From an uncultured Helicobacter sp. (GTDB taxonomy: Bacteria > Campylobacterota > Campylobacteria > Campylobacterales > Helicobacteraceae): a stretch of DNA of 64,000 bases. Location: contig NZ_CALBGN010000020.1 of assembly GCF_937893305.1 (NCBI RefSeq), positions 65,608 to 129,607 on the forward strand, given 5' to 3'. Under the pieces are notes generated by a model. That model worked only from the letters and a program-made list of their open reading frames with translations, searched no databases and had not been told where the DNA came from. Made by a program: the position numbers and the translations under genes. Each line of letters starts with the position of its first letter. Position 1 is the stretch's first letter. Shown here in pieces: positions 33,938 through 43,414 of this stretch.

Positions 33938-35268
33938 ATCTTGCCTTTAAAATACTCTTCACACTCTTGCATAACTTTATCTAAAAGTTTTATATCTTTG
34001 CCCTCTAGCAAAATACGCAATTTATTCTCCGTCCCACTATAACGGATTAAATGGCGTATATTATGTGCTTCAATAGATTTTAAAAAATTTTGATAATTCT
34101 CTAGTGATTCCAAACTAGGTTTAGAACTCACAGAGAGATTTTTTAAAATTTGTGGATAAAGATTAAAACAATTTAACGCCTTAGAAGCTGATTTTTTAGA
34201 TTTTAAAATATAAGCCATTGTTTGTAAAGCACTCACCAAGCCATCACCTGTTTTTGCGAAATCACTAAAGATAATATGTCCGCTTTGTTCTCCACCAAAA
34301 TTTAAATTCTTTTCAAGCATTGCTTCTAACACATATTTATCGCCAACATTTGAACGCATAAGTGTGATTCCGTGATTTTTCAAAAATTCTTCTAAAGCAT
34401 AATTACTCATAATTGTTGCAACAACTGCGTTATTTTTTAACATTTTAGATTCTTTAGCAGCTAAAGCTAGCACTCCAATGAGTTTATCTCCATGAACCAC
34501 TTCTCCTTTTTCATCAACCACCACAAGTCTATCAGCATCACCATCAAGAGCAAATCCAATATCTGCTCTAACTCGACGCACTTCTTCTTGTAGCATTAAA
34601 GGTTGCGTTGCTCCACAATTCTCATTAATATTAAAACCATTTGGCTCATCATTAATCACAAAAACTTCCGCCCCAAGCTCACTAAAAATTGTTGGTGCCA
34701 CTTTGTAGGCTGCTCCATTTGCACAATCAAGCACAACACGGATTCCATATAAAGATAAGTCTTTTGGAAAAGAATTTTTAATATGCACAATATAACGCCC
34801 TACAACATCATCAATTCTCTTAGATGAGCCAATCTCTTTACCCTTTTTTTGCGCTGATTCAAGAAGGTTCAAATCCTTATAAATCTTCTCAATTGCTTCT
34901 TCATCTTTTTCATCAATCTTATATCCACTACGCCCAAAAAACTTGATTCCATTATCCATAAAAGGATTATGACTAGCACTAACCATTATCCCACCATCAC
35001 AACGCATATCTTCTGTTAAATATGCAATAGCAGGTGTTGGCATAGGTCCAATCTGTATCACCTCATAACCCACCGCTGTAAGCCCACTAACAATGGCATT
35101 TTCTAGCATATATCCACTACGCCTTGTGTCTTTTCCTACCAAAATTCTATTTGTTTTTGCGTGTTCTCTATAATAAATTCCCGCAGCAATTCCTAATTTA
35201 AGCGCGCAAAATGCGTCTAGTTTTACGCCGGCTTCACCTCTTACACCATCTGTTCCAAATAACTTCAT
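33931..35268 (-). CDS. glmM: Phosphoglucosamine mutase GlmM
   Basis: A 445-residue alpha-D-phosphohexomutase converting glucosamine-6-phosphate to glucosamine-1-phosphate. Active-site serine motif MVSASHNPFMDNG lies at about 97-109, metal loop DGDADRLVVVD at about 240-250, sugar-binding GGEQSGHIIF at about 322-331, and phosphate-binding RYSGTENKLRILLEG near 408-422. It acts directly after GlmS. It is transcribed divergently from rpsT and leads lspA. Confidence 0.97.
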   Translation of the reverse strand: MKLFGTDGVRGEAGVKLDAFCALKLGIAAGIYYREHAKTNRILVGKDTRRSGYMLENAIVSGLTAVGYEVIQIGPMPTPAIAYLTEDMRCDGGIMVSASHNPFMDNGIKFFGRSGYKIDEKDEEAIEKIYKDLNLLESAQKKGKEIGSSKRIDDVVGRYIVHIKNSFPKDLSLYGIRVVLDCANGAAYKVAPTIFSELGAEVFVINDEPNGFNINENCGATQPLMLQEEVRRVRADIGFALDGDADRLVVVDEKGEVVHGDKLIGVLALAAKESKMLKNNAVVATIMSNYALEEFLKNHGITLMRSNVGDKYVLEAMLEKNLNFGGEQSGHIIFSDFAKTGDGLVSALQTMAYILKSKKSASKALNCFNLYPQILKNLSVSSKPSLESLENYQNFLKSIEAHNIRHLIRYSGTENKLRILLEGKDIKLLDKVMQECEEYFKGKIC

Positions 35269-35349
35269 AATTACGCCCTTTTATTTGCTTTTAATAAAAT
35301 GTTAAATAGAATTTTAGCTTAAATTTTTTACAAAAGGATTAATACCACT

Positions 35350-35625
35350 ATGGCAAATCATAAATCGGCAGAGAAACGCATTCGTCAGACAAAAAAGCGC
35401 ACGGAAAGAAATCGCTACTATAAAACAAGAATCAAAAATATGACAAGAACGTTAAAAGAAGCAATTGACGCAAAAGATTTAGACAAAGCGCAAGAAACGA
35501 TAAAACAAATCAATCAAAACTTCCATAGTTATGTCAGCAAAGGAATCTTAACCAAAAATACTGCTGCTAGAAAAGTTAGTCGCCTGAACGCTTCTGTTAA
35601 AAAACTTGCCCTAGCAAACGCTTAA
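35350..35625 (+). CDS. rpsT: 30S ribosomal protein S20
   Basis: A 91-residue, strongly basic, all-helical protein starting MANHKSAEKRIRQTKKRTERN, the signature of S20, with the C-terminal GILTKNTAARKVSRLNASVKKL. It binds 16S rRNA early in 30S assembly. It is followed by prfA after 32 bases, a pairing also known in Helicobacter. Confidence 0.97.
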   Translation: MANHKSAEKRIRQTKKRTERNRYYKTRIKNMTRTLKEAIDAKDLDKAQETIKQINQNFHSYVSKGILTKNTAARKVSRLNASVKKLALANA

Positions 35626-35657
35626 ATTCGCGTTTGTTTCCCTAAAAGCTCTTGTTA

Positions 35658-36728
35658 ATGTTAGCTTCTAAACTTCAACCCTTTATTCAGCGTTATGATG
35701 AAATTAGTGCGCTACTTGTTGATCCTAATATCTTAAATGATGTGAAACGTATTACAGAACTTAGCAAGGAGCAAAGCGACTTGGAAGAGCTTGTAGAAAA
35801 GGCACGTGTATATCTCAATAATCTCCAGAGCATTGAAGAAAACAAAGCTTTGCTAGATGATAAAGAACTTGGAGATTTAGCAAAAGAAGAAATTAAAGAA
35901 GCAGAAGCGCAAAATATAGAATTAGAAGTAGAAATTAAGGTTTTACTACTTCCAAAAGATCCTAATGACGACAAAAACATTTATTTGGAGTTACGCGCAG
36001 GCACAGGGGGTGATGAAGCTGGAATCTTTGTGGGGGATTTGTTTCGCGCTTATGTGCGCTATGCAGATCTTAAGGCTTGGAAAGTAGAAATCATTAGTTC
36101 TAGTGAAAATAGTGTTGGGGGATATAAAGAAATTATCGCCCTTGTTAAAGGTAAAGGTGCATATTCAAGGTTGAAGTTTGAAGGCGGGACGCATCGTGTG
36201 CAACGCGTGCCAGCTACGGAATCACAAGGAAGAGTGCATACATCAGCAATCACAGTTGCAATTATGCCTGAAGTTGATGATGTGGAAGTTGTGATTAACC
36301 CTAATGATTTGCGCATTGAAGTCTTTCGCGCTGGGGGACACGGCGGACAATGCGTTAATACTACAGATTCTGCTGTTAGAATCACACATATTCCAACAGG
36401 AATTAGCGTTTCTATGCAAGACGAAAAATCCCAGCACAAAAATAAAGACAAAGCAATGAAAATCCTAAAGGCTAGGATCTATGAAGCAGAGCTTGAAGCA
36501 CAAATGGAACAAAATGCAGAAGCTAGAAAGTCCCAAGTTGGAAGTGGAGATAGGAGTGAAAGAATCCGCACTTACAACTATCCACAAAATCGCTTAACAG
36601 ATCATCGTGTAGGCTTGACTTTATACAGCTTAGAAGAGATTATGTTAAGTGGGAATTTAGATTCCGTTATCGATCCAATTGTGGCGTATTTTCAAGCAGA
36701 GGCTCTACAAAATAGCGGAATCGCATAA
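35658..36728 (+). CDS. prfA: Peptide chain release factor 1
   Basis: A 356-residue factor that terminates translation at UAA/UAG. The peptidyl-hydrolysis GGQ motif is in RAGGHGGQCVNTTDSAVR (about 226-243). The domain-2 recognition region GTHRVQRVPATESQGRVHTS (about 180-199) is typical of RF1. An ATG at 35658 is preferred; a TTG at 35652 is in frame. The Shine-Dalgarno signal is weak, suggesting coupling to rpsT. Confidence 0.95.
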   Translation: MLASKLQPFIQRYDEISALLVDPNILNDVKRITELSKEQSDLEELVEKARVYLNNLQSIEENKALLDDKELGDLAKEEIKEAEAQNIELEVEIKVLLLPKDPNDDKNIYLELRAGTGGDEAGIFVGDLFRAYVRYADLKAWKVEIISSSENSVGGYKEIIALVKGKGAYSRLKFEGGTHRVQRVPATESQGRVHTSAITVAIMPEVDDVEVVINPNDLRIEVFRAGGHGGQCVNTTDSAVRITHIPTGISVSMQDEKSQHKNKDKAMKILKARIYEAELEAQMEQNAEARKSQVGSGDRSERIRTYNYPQNRLTDHRVGLTLYSLEEIMLSGNLDSVIDPIVAYFQAEALQNSGIA

Positions 36729-36756
36729 TTTTAAGCTCTCTTTTACTTAAAATCGT

Positions 36757-36762
36757 TATAAT
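36757..36762 (+). promoter_or_regulatory. -10 box before tRNA-Ser
   Basis: TATAAT lies 21 bases before the tRNA-Ser first base; a second AT-rich TATAAT-like word follows at about 36773. The -35 region is not clear. Confidence 0.5.
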
Positions 36763-36783
36763 TTCGCTTCTTTATAATTTTTT

Positions 36784-36874
36784 GGACAGATGGGTGAGTT
36801 GGCTGAAACCACATCCCTGCTAAGGATGCGTAGTCGCAAGATTACCGAGAGTTCGAATCTCTCTCTGTCCGCCA
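36784..36874 (+). tRNA. tRNA-Ser (anticodon GCT)
   Basis: A 91-base class II tRNA with acceptor GGACAGA/TCTGTCC, anticodon stem CATCC/GGATG around CTGCTAA (anticodon GCT, for AGC/AGT), a long variable arm, T-arm GTTCGAATC and an encoded CCA after the discriminator G. Confidence 0.95.
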
Positions 36875-37006
36875 CTCTTTATAAATCTCCACTTTAGTAA
36901 ATACAAAATAGATTCCATACCAAGCAAAGTTTAGCTATTTGAATTTATGATTTTACAATTTGAAAAACCCAACCCACACGCATTTTGCGCGTAGTGGTTT
37001 GAAAAC

Positions 37007-37846
37007 TTAAAGATTATTTTCTAAAAGATTTTGTTCTTGCATTGCTTGATAAATGTCATCATATGCCCTAAATTCCCTTTCTCCCACTTTAACCCAAGTA
37101 TTTAATCCCTCCATTTGCATCATTTTTGCAATGACAGGATTGTCTTTTTGGGTATTTTGACTAAGCAACATCTGACTAAAGGAATCTGCAAGACTAGAAT
37201 CAAAATCCGACAAAATAGAAAAATTACAATGACAATATCCTGGACTACTCCAGAAGCTTTCAATATCTGGATAGCTCCCCTCTTCTAGGATTCTAATCCA
37301 AGTGCTGGAGCCAATACTTCCAGCATCCAACTCACCTTTTTTAATTGCCTTCAAAAGATCAAACTCACTTCTACCTGTATCTCCGTGTTTGCCCACATCG
37401 CTATTATAACGCACAATGGAGAGTTGAGAATCTAAACCACCTTGTTCTTTTTGCAGATAATACAAGGGCATAATTGCTGCTTGAGCGGAATCCATAGAGC
37501 CTAGTCCAAATCTTTTACCAACTAAATCAGCAAGATTTTGGATTCCACTTCCCTTTTTACAAACAAATTTCGTTGTAAAATCTATATCCGTATCGCGCAT
37601 AACCAGCGCGCTTGCCTTGCCTCCTGTCGCATGCAAAGTGCGAATCCACGCTACATTTGTATTCCACGCAATATCAATATGCCCCTTTAACAGCGCATCA
37701 ACTTGCCTTTCATAATTACTAAATAGCACATAATCTAGTTTAATGCCAAAAGTCTTTGCATTTTCATTTGCATAATCCCTAATAATATCCCAAATAGGCA
37801 CAACCTTTGGGTCATACGCAACCGCTCCTAAAAGTAATGTTTGCAT
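37007..37846 (-). CDS. PhnD-like substrate-binding protein without a signal peptide
   Basis: A 279-residue periplasmic-binding-protein fold of the PhnD/SsuA/transferrin group: LLGAVAYDPKVVPIWD at the start, LLKGHIDIAWNTNVAWIR (about 52-69), GSGIQNLADLVGKRFGLGSMDSAQAA (about 98-123) and AGSIGSSTWIR (about 175-185). The chain begins directly with the first beta-strand, so it should be cytoplasmic rather than an ABC transporter subunit, and no permease or ATPase genes are adjacent. It lies nine bases after the flavoprotein gene, suggesting a sensor or carrier for that pathway's substrate. The ligand is unknown. Confidence 0.78.
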   Translation of the reverse strand: MQTLLLGAVAYDPKVVPIWDIIRDYANENAKTFGIKLDYVLFSNYERQVDALLKGHIDIAWNTNVAWIRTLHATGGKASALVMRDTDIDFTTKFVCKKGSGIQNLADLVGKRFGLGSMDSAQAAIMPLYYLQKEQGGLDSQLSIVRYNSDVGKHGDTGRSEFDLLKAIKKGELDAGSIGSSTWIRILEEGSYPDIESFWSSPGYCHCNFSILSDFDSSLADSFSQMLLSQNTQKDNPVIAKMMQMEGLNTWVKVGEREFRAYDDIYQAMQEQNLLENNL

Positions 37847-37855
37847 AGTTTTCCT

Positions 37856-38980
37856 TTATTTTGCAATCGCATTACCTAGCCATACCTTTAACACATCAAG
37901 ACTAGGTGCCATAACTTGTGAAGCAAGCGCATCACGCATATAGCGTTCAAGTGGCAAAAGCTTGCTATATGCCTTACCTCCACCTAAACGCATTGCAAGA
38001 GTGCAGACATCTAAGACATTATGTGTTGCATTAATGCGCGAAGCAAAGATTTTTACAACCGCATCATCAGCACCTTTATCAAAGCTACTTGCCGCATCAA
38101 GTGCTAATGCAATTCCACTTTGAACCTTAGCATACATATCAGCTAAGTGGATTTTCACAAGCTCCACATCACTAAGAGAAGTTTTATTTGTGTATTGTCT
38201 TTTCTTTGTATGGTTTAACGCGCAATCATACGCCGCTTTTGCAAGTCCGCTATACACTGCTGCAAGTCCAGTAATAAAATGCATTAAAACAGCCCCAGCA
38301 GCACTCTCCCCGTCTCCTTCTTTACCCACTCTTAAATGCTCACTCACACGCACACCATTATATTGCACAGGCTTTGAAGCATTACCACGCATTCCAAGAC
38401 CATTCCATACATTTTCTTCGTGCAAAAGATTGTTAGAATCCTTATGCACAAGCCAAATATTTTTTGCACCTTGATTAATGCAGGAATTTGTATAAGTTAG
38501 ATAATAATCCGCATTTTGCGCAGAAGTTACAAAGCTCTTTCGCCCCTTTAGGATTCTATCTTCACCATTCACTTCTTCTGTAATATCAGGCTCTCCAAAA
38601 TGTGTCCCAGAGCCACTTTCACTAAAGGCAAGAGCAAAGGCAATCTCCCCTTTAGCAACCTTTGGCAAAAACTCTTGCTTTAGCTCATCAGAACCGCTCG
38701 CGCAAAGCCCCGCCACAGAAGTATTGTGCATCATATAGCAAAGTGCTGTTGTAGCACAATATTGTGCCAAAGCATAGCAAACCTGAGTATGTTCAAAGTT
38801 TCCGCCACCTAAACCGCCATATTCCTTTGGCACTAAAAGCCCCATATAACCCTTTTGTTTTAAGGCATCATAAGCAGATTTTGGAAACTTTCCTTGCAAA
38901 TCAGCATCTTGTGTAACAGGTGCGACAAACTCCGCTCCAAAGGCAAGTGTGGAATCCAAAAGTGTTTCTTTTTCTAGCAT
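37856..38980 (-). CDS. Acyl-CoA dehydrogenase-fold flavoprotein
   Basis: A 374-residue protein with the full acyl-CoA dehydrogenase architecture. The N-terminal helices contain LVPKEYGGLGGGNFE (about 49-63), the beta domain AFALAFSESGSGTHFG (about 113-128) and the C-terminal helices RLGGGKAYSKLLPLERYMRDAL. The usual catalytic Glu followed by G-T-S near the C-terminus is not evident; the corresponding stretch is ASQVMAPSLDVLK. The enzyme may therefore be an oxidative or monooxygenase-type relative (DszC/SfnC-like) rather than a beta-oxidation enzyme. Its neighbours, a diiron protein and a PhnD-like protein, support an unusual pathway. Confidence 0.82.
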   Translation of the reverse strand: MLEKETLLDSTLAFGAEFVAPVTQDADLQGKFPKSAYDALKQKGYMGLLVPKEYGGLGGGNFEHTQVCYALAQYCATTALCYMMHNTSVAGLCASGSDELKQEFLPKVAKGEIAFALAFSESGSGTHFGEPDITEEVNGEDRILKGRKSFVTSAQNADYYLTYTNSCINQGAKNIWLVHKDSNNLLHEENVWNGLGMRGNASKPVQYNGVRVSEHLRVGKEGDGESAAGAVLMHFITGLAAVYSGLAKAAYDCALNHTKKRQYTNKTSLSDVELVKIHLADMYAKVQSGIALALDAASSFDKGADDAVVKIFASRINATHNVLDVCTLAMRLGGGKAYSKLLPLERYMRDALASQVMAPSLDVLKVWLGNAIAK

Positions 38981-39064
38981 TTAAGCTCCTTTTTTTGTTA
39001 ATAATCTCACGGATTTTAAGGATAAACCCTTTGTGATAGCGCAAATTGCGCCACCAAAAAAGAT

Positions 39065-40240
39065 TCACATAAAGTTTGGTGTATGTGCCTTGCTTAACTC
39101 CCTTGCAAGCTCTTCATCAATTCTGCACTCTATCAAGCGTTTTGTGCGATTTTTTTCCATTTTTTTCTTTAACTCTTCTAAGGCTTCAAATCCTCTTTTT
39201 ATAGCATTTGGAGAATTTCCACCACCAGCAATTACAGCTAATGATTCCAATAAAAGCGTAGATTCCCCACTTAATTCATCTAAATAACTTCTCCGCTCTA
39301 ACACAGAGCGTTTTAAAAGCGCGATTTTGTTAGGATTTGCGCTTAAACCTTGCTTAATATGTGCCATTCCATAGGCAACATGACGCATTTCATCTTTTCT
39401 TGCAAGGCGCAAAAGCTTTTTTGTCGGCGCATCAGGGATATGCTCTTCTAAAAAATGTAACAAATCTACAAAAGTCCCCTCCCCCATAATGTGCAACAAA
39501 AAGCTAGAAACAAAGTAATTTTTTTCTTTAAAAAGCGTATAAAGGCTTTGCTGAGTAGTTAGCGTGGAGTATTGAAGCCCTAAACCTGTGGCTTTTGCAC
39601 GCTTAATGAAAACTTCAATATGCCTTGCTTCATCACCGATAATACTAGAGAGAAGTAAAGGCACCTCTGTGTAATAAGGCGAAACTTTTGGTAAGAATTT
39701 TGCGGGCACATAAAGGGCGGAAAACTCATTTTCTACGAGATAAGTCATAACTTGCGAAATGGCAAATTCTAAGGATTTATCATAAGTTGGAATCGCACCC
39801 CACTCAATCTCACTTGTTGCATTCCATTGTGCCGCTTTAGAGTCTTCATAAAGACGTGTTAGATTCTCACTCCAAACGCTCTCTTTGTGGCTTAACATAA
39901 AGTCATACTCTGGGCTTGCAATCTGTGGTATAGAATCCCTAGCACTTAGCCCAAAATTACTTGGCGCAAGAGACAAGATAGAATCGGTTTTTAAAGGCGT
40001 GAAAGCATTTTTAGATTGCTTTTGAAGCGTGTAGCTAAAGCAATGCTTTAAATGGGTTTTTTGAATAAACTTTTCGCCCTTTAAACGGCACCACGCATCA
40101 AGCTCGGACTCTAAATTATCAAAATCACTTACCACTTCAAGCGTTGCATTCTCCAAAGCAAGTAAAAACGCATTTTCAAGGCGCATAAAAAAGAGTTTTC
40201 CCAAAGGAATCTCTCCCATAAAAATTGTATTTGTAGACAT
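39065..40240 (-). CDS. Ferritin-like diiron protein with TusA-like N-terminus
   Basis: A 391-residue protein. Residues 8-58 (MGEIPLGKLFFMRLENAF ... ELDAWCRLKGEKF) look like a TusA/SirA sulfur-carrier fold lacking the CPxP cysteine at the start. Residues 140-300 have the diiron four-helix pattern: Glu172 (ENEFSALY), Glu204-x-x-His207 (GDEARHIEV), Glu254 (MGEGTF) and Glu284-x-x-His287 (KDEMRHV). The arrangement matches R2/AurF-type carboxylate oxygenases. The C-terminus is charged and helical. It is first in a three-gene minus-strand cluster with the flavoprotein and PhnD-like genes, and likely oxidises a small substrate. I know of no characterised enzyme with this exact composition. Confidence 0.72.
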   Translation of the reverse strand: MSTNTIFMGEIPLGKLFFMRLENAFLLALENATLEVVSDFDNLESELDAWCRLKGEKFIQKTHLKHCFSYTLQKQSKNAFTPLKTDSILSLAPSNFGLSARDSIPQIASPEYDFMLSHKESVWSENLTRLYEDSKAAQWNATSEIEWGAIPTYDKSLEFAISQVMTYLVENEFSALYVPAKFLPKVSPYYTEVPLLLSSIIGDEARHIEVFIKRAKATGLGLQYSTLTTQQSLYTLFKEKNYFVSSFLLHIMGEGTFVDLLHFLEEHIPDAPTKKLLRLARKDEMRHVAYGMAHIKQGLSANPNKIALLKRSVLERRSYLDELSGESTLLLESLAVIAGGGNSPNAIKRGFEALEELKKKMEKNRTKRLIECRIDEELARELSKAHTPNFM

Positions 40241-40502
40241 TCTTGACTTTTAAATAGTATTGTAGCATTGAGCTATGGACTTTTCACACGGAAAATACAC
40301 AGCATAAAGCAGTGATAAGGTTGGGATTATAGCATAAATTAATTTTATTGTATAGTCAAATTTTTTTAAAAATATAGATTCTTGCATAAAAATTTAATAA
40401 AGTGAATCTAAGAATAGCAATAAAACTAATTAGAAATTTAAAATCAACAAAACTTAGCAAATTTATCAGAGAATGTTTTTGATTAGAAGAATTGAAAAAA
40501 AA

Positions 40503-42167
40503 TTATTTGTTTGGATAATTTTCTTTTATTTCTTTAATTTCATCTCTTAACTTATTTAATTGTGATCGCATTAAACGCGCATGCTCCATAAATTTCACAG
40601 AGGTAATTTTTCTATCTTGTTTTATCTCTGTTAGCTCATTATCCATTTTTGCAACATAACGCATTAATGCATCAAAATCTTCTCTTAAATCTTCAGTTTT
40701 TTTATGGTCTTTAGTTTCTTGTTCTTCTTTGTGTTCTTGCTTAGATACTCCAAAGTCTAGGCTTATAGCATTAATGCTACAATATTCTACTTCTAAAACC
40801 CTATGATCATCGTGCAAAATTGCTTGATGTTCAATGCTTTTTGGGATTAGGTATGCATTATTGCTGATATTTTCTATCTTCTTAAAGTTCTCACAATCAT
40901 ACACAACAAATCTTTCAAAAATCCTATTAAATCTAGCATATTCCGCCCTAGCACTACAAATTTCATCTTTGTCTATAAAAACTGGATTTTTTATTTTGCC
41001 TTGCGTTTTTGCACATTTAGAGTCATCCAAAAAGCGATATTCAAATTTCTCTAATCCCCTGCATTCTTCGATACTATCTACCTTAAAGCCTAGTTTATAG
41101 ACAATATTATCAAGCATTGCAAGGGTGTTATTAACTCCAATTGCTTGATATAAGAGATTTGGACTTTGTGTTGCCAAAATGTATTCAAAACGACTTTCTC
41201 TACATACAGAAACTTCAGGTATAGAATCTACATTAATGATTTTATGCGCTTCATCTAAAAACACAGTAACTCCCAATAAATCATCAAAATGCCTTAACTC
41301 TAAACGCTTTTGCAAAAGATCTGATAAACGCACATTAAAGAAGTTTGATAGCATTAAGCCTAAATTCTCCACATAAATTATCACAATTTTTCCCACATCA
41401 AAATAATTATTACTCCAAAATCTACCTTGATTGATATTTAGATGTTTAGCAAAATCAGAAATAAGATTTTTTAAATGTTCTTGAACTCCCTTATTTCCTG
41501 TTCCTGGTTCTGTTTTTTCTAAACTAGAATACTCCTTTAAAAGATTACTACAAAGCTGTAATTTCTTTATTTTGGTTAGCAACATAAAATTCTCTTGATA
41601 TACTTCTTTCTGCTTACAAACAAATTGATAAATCCTTTGAATATCTTCATAAAGCTTCTTTAAATTTTCAATAGACAAGCATTCATTAATCTCGCAAAAA
41701 CTCACTATTTCTTTATAATTTATCAAAAAAGATTCCATTAAGGAGTCCTTTTTAAAAAGGGCAAAAATTTTTAAACTCTCAAAAACCGCTTTAAAGAGAT
41801 TTTTTGCGCTTTGATTCCAATAATTATCCCTTTCACTATCAAATCTAGCAAACCAAATATCAATTTGCTTTTCAGTGGCTCCGTCTAAAAGATTAATGCT
41901 TTCCCCAAAGTCCGTCCCAATCTCTATTATATCTTGCAAACGATTATGTTTTCTAGCAAGTGCTTTTACCATTCCTTCAAAATTGCTTTTATACGCATAG
42001 ACAATCACACTTTGCCCGCTTTTGATTCTATCTTCTAAATTTGGCAAAATAAAACCTGTTGTTTTACCCATACCAGTTTGACCAAAACAAATCGCGCTTG
42101 TAAATTCTCTAGGAATAATAATTTGATCTTTAAAATCATTAAGATGATCTTGCACAAAACCAATCAT
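40503..42167 (-). CDS. Orphan VirD4/TraG-like (HerA-type) ATPase
   Basis: A 554-residue protein. Walker A GQTGMGKTT lies at 29-37 and Walker B VTVFLDEAHKI near 298-308, followed by ILATQSPNLLYQA, the sensor/arginine region of type IV coupling proteins and conjugative ATPases. No N-terminal transmembrane helices are present, unlike VirD4. The last 90 residues are a charged coiled coil (about 465-554). No relaxase, VirB or plasmid genes lie nearby. It is preceded and followed by AT-rich spacers, suggesting acquisition as a single gene. It could act as a DNA translocase in defence, conjugation remnants or repair; the function is not assigned. Confidence 0.75.
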   Translation of the reverse strand: MIGFVQDHLNDFKDQIIIPREFTSAICFGQTGMGKTTGFILPNLEDRIKSGQSVIVYAYKSNFEGMVKALARKHNRLQDIIEIGTDFGESINLLDGATEKQIDIWFARFDSERDNYWNQSAKNLFKAVFESLKIFALFKKDSLMESFLINYKEIVSFCEINECLSIENLKKLYEDIQRIYQFVCKQKEVYQENFMLLTKIKKLQLCSNLLKEYSSLEKTEPGTGNKGVQEHLKNLISDFAKHLNINQGRFWSNNYFDVGKIVIIYVENLGLMLSNFFNVRLSDLLQKRLELRHFDDLLGVTVFLDEAHKIINVDSIPEVSVCRESRFEYILATQSPNLLYQAIGVNNTLAMLDNIVYKLGFKVDSIEECRGLEKFEYRFLDDSKCAKTQGKIKNPVFIDKDEICSARAEYARFNRIFERFVVYDCENFKKIENISNNAYLIPKSIEHQAILHDDHRVLEVEYCSINAISLDFGVSKQEHKEEQETKDHKKTEDLREDFDALMRYVAKMDNELTEIKQDRKITSVKFMEHARLMRSQLNKLRDEIKEIKENYPNK

Positions 42168-42333
42168 TAAAATAGCTCCTTAATACCTTATAAAACACTT
42201 TTCATTAAAAGCGTAAATATATCCAATATTCTCTAAACTCCTGCATAAACTCAGTTTAATTTCTTGAAAAATTATGTTTTTTTAGATAGAATTAAGGTTT
42301 TTTAAACTTTATTAAGTATAAGGCTATCCAAAA

Positions 42334-43413
42334 ATGAAAATTTTTTATCTTTTGCTTTGTTTGCTAACTTTCATTACTTCCGCTTTCGCGCAATTTAATG
42401 ATTTAGATTACGATATGCGCAACGAAGAAGTGTTAAAAACTTTTGATGTAGAACCAGAGTTTTTAAACGACGCTTACTTTCTCGATGTTAGAAACACATT
42501 TTTTGGCGATACGCACCAAAATTATTTGCTTGCAAAATTTAAAGATGGGCAAGAATTTATCCCAACACTAAAAGAAATGTTTCTAAAAGAAGGAATCCCG
42601 CAAGAGTTTTTATATCTTGCAATGATAGAATCTGGATTTTCTCTTACTGCAAAATCTAACAAACGCGCAATTGGAATGTGGCAGTTTATGCCAAAAACTG
42701 CACAATCACTAGGACTTACTATTAATAGTCAAATTGATGAACGCAAAGACCCTATTAAATCCACACAAGCAGCCATTACCTATCTAAAATATCTAAAAGC
42801 TTCTTTTGGTAAGTGGTATCTAGCCGCCATTGCTTATAATTGTGGAGATGGACGTTTAAGAAAAGCCATACAAGAAGCCAAAAGCGATTCTCTAAATGTG
42901 CTATTAGATCCTGATGCAAAGTATATTCCCCTAGAAAGCAGAATGTATATCCGAAAAATTTTATCGGTTTCTTTACTATTTCATAATATAGACACATTAA
43001 AAACAAATGATTATGATTATTTTTTAAATCGCGGAGCAAATTCTCTTCTAGCAACTATTGAAGTAGCCCCTGCTACACCACTTAGTAAGATTGCCGCTAA
43101 AGCCGGAATTCCTTTAAGCGAGCTAAAACGCTATAATCCGCAGTTTAAACGCGCAATCACTCCAACATTTTCTAGAACTTACAGCGTGCATATTCCTTAT
43201 CAATTTCTGGCACATTATAAAGAAAACACTCAAAATCAAGACATCAAAATAAGACCCTATCTTGTTCATCGCGTAGGAAAGGGAGAAACAATGTATTCTA
43301 TCGCAAAACGCTATGGTATTCCAAGCAAACAAATCGCACAATACAATGGAATCTCAAATAGCAATACGCTTTCTATTAATCAAGAAATTGTGATTCCATT
43401 AAACAGAGGTTAA
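42334..43413 (+). CDS. mltD: Membrane-bound lytic transglycosylase D (MltD-like)
   Basis: A 359-residue exported enzyme that cleaves glycan strands of peptidoglycan. Signal peptide: IFYLLLCLLTFITSAFAQ. The GH23 lytic transglycosylase core has the catalytic Glu in YLAMIESGFSLTAKSNKRAIGMWQFMP (about 88-114). A LysM domain closes the protein (YLVHRVGKGETMYSIAKRYGIP). The stop is one base before rlpA, another peptidoglycan enzyme. Confidence 0.92.
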   Translation: MKIFYLLLCLLTFITSAFAQFNDLDYDMRNEEVLKTFDVEPEFLNDAYFLDVRNTFFGDTHQNYLLAKFKDGQEFIPTLKEMFLKEGIPQEFLYLAMIESGFSLTAKSNKRAIGMWQFMPKTAQSLGLTINSQIDERKDPIKSTQAAITYLKYLKASFGKWYLAAIAYNCGDGRLRKAIQEAKSDSLNVLLDPDAKYIPLESRMYIRKILSVSLLFHNIDTLKTNDYDYFLNRGANSLLATIEVAPATPLSKIAAKAGIPLSELKRYNPQFKRAITPTFSRTYSVHIPYQFLAHYKENTQNQDIKIRPYLVHRVGKGETMYSIAKRYGIPSKQIAQYNGISNSNTLSINQEIVIPLNRG

Positions 43414-43414
43414 A

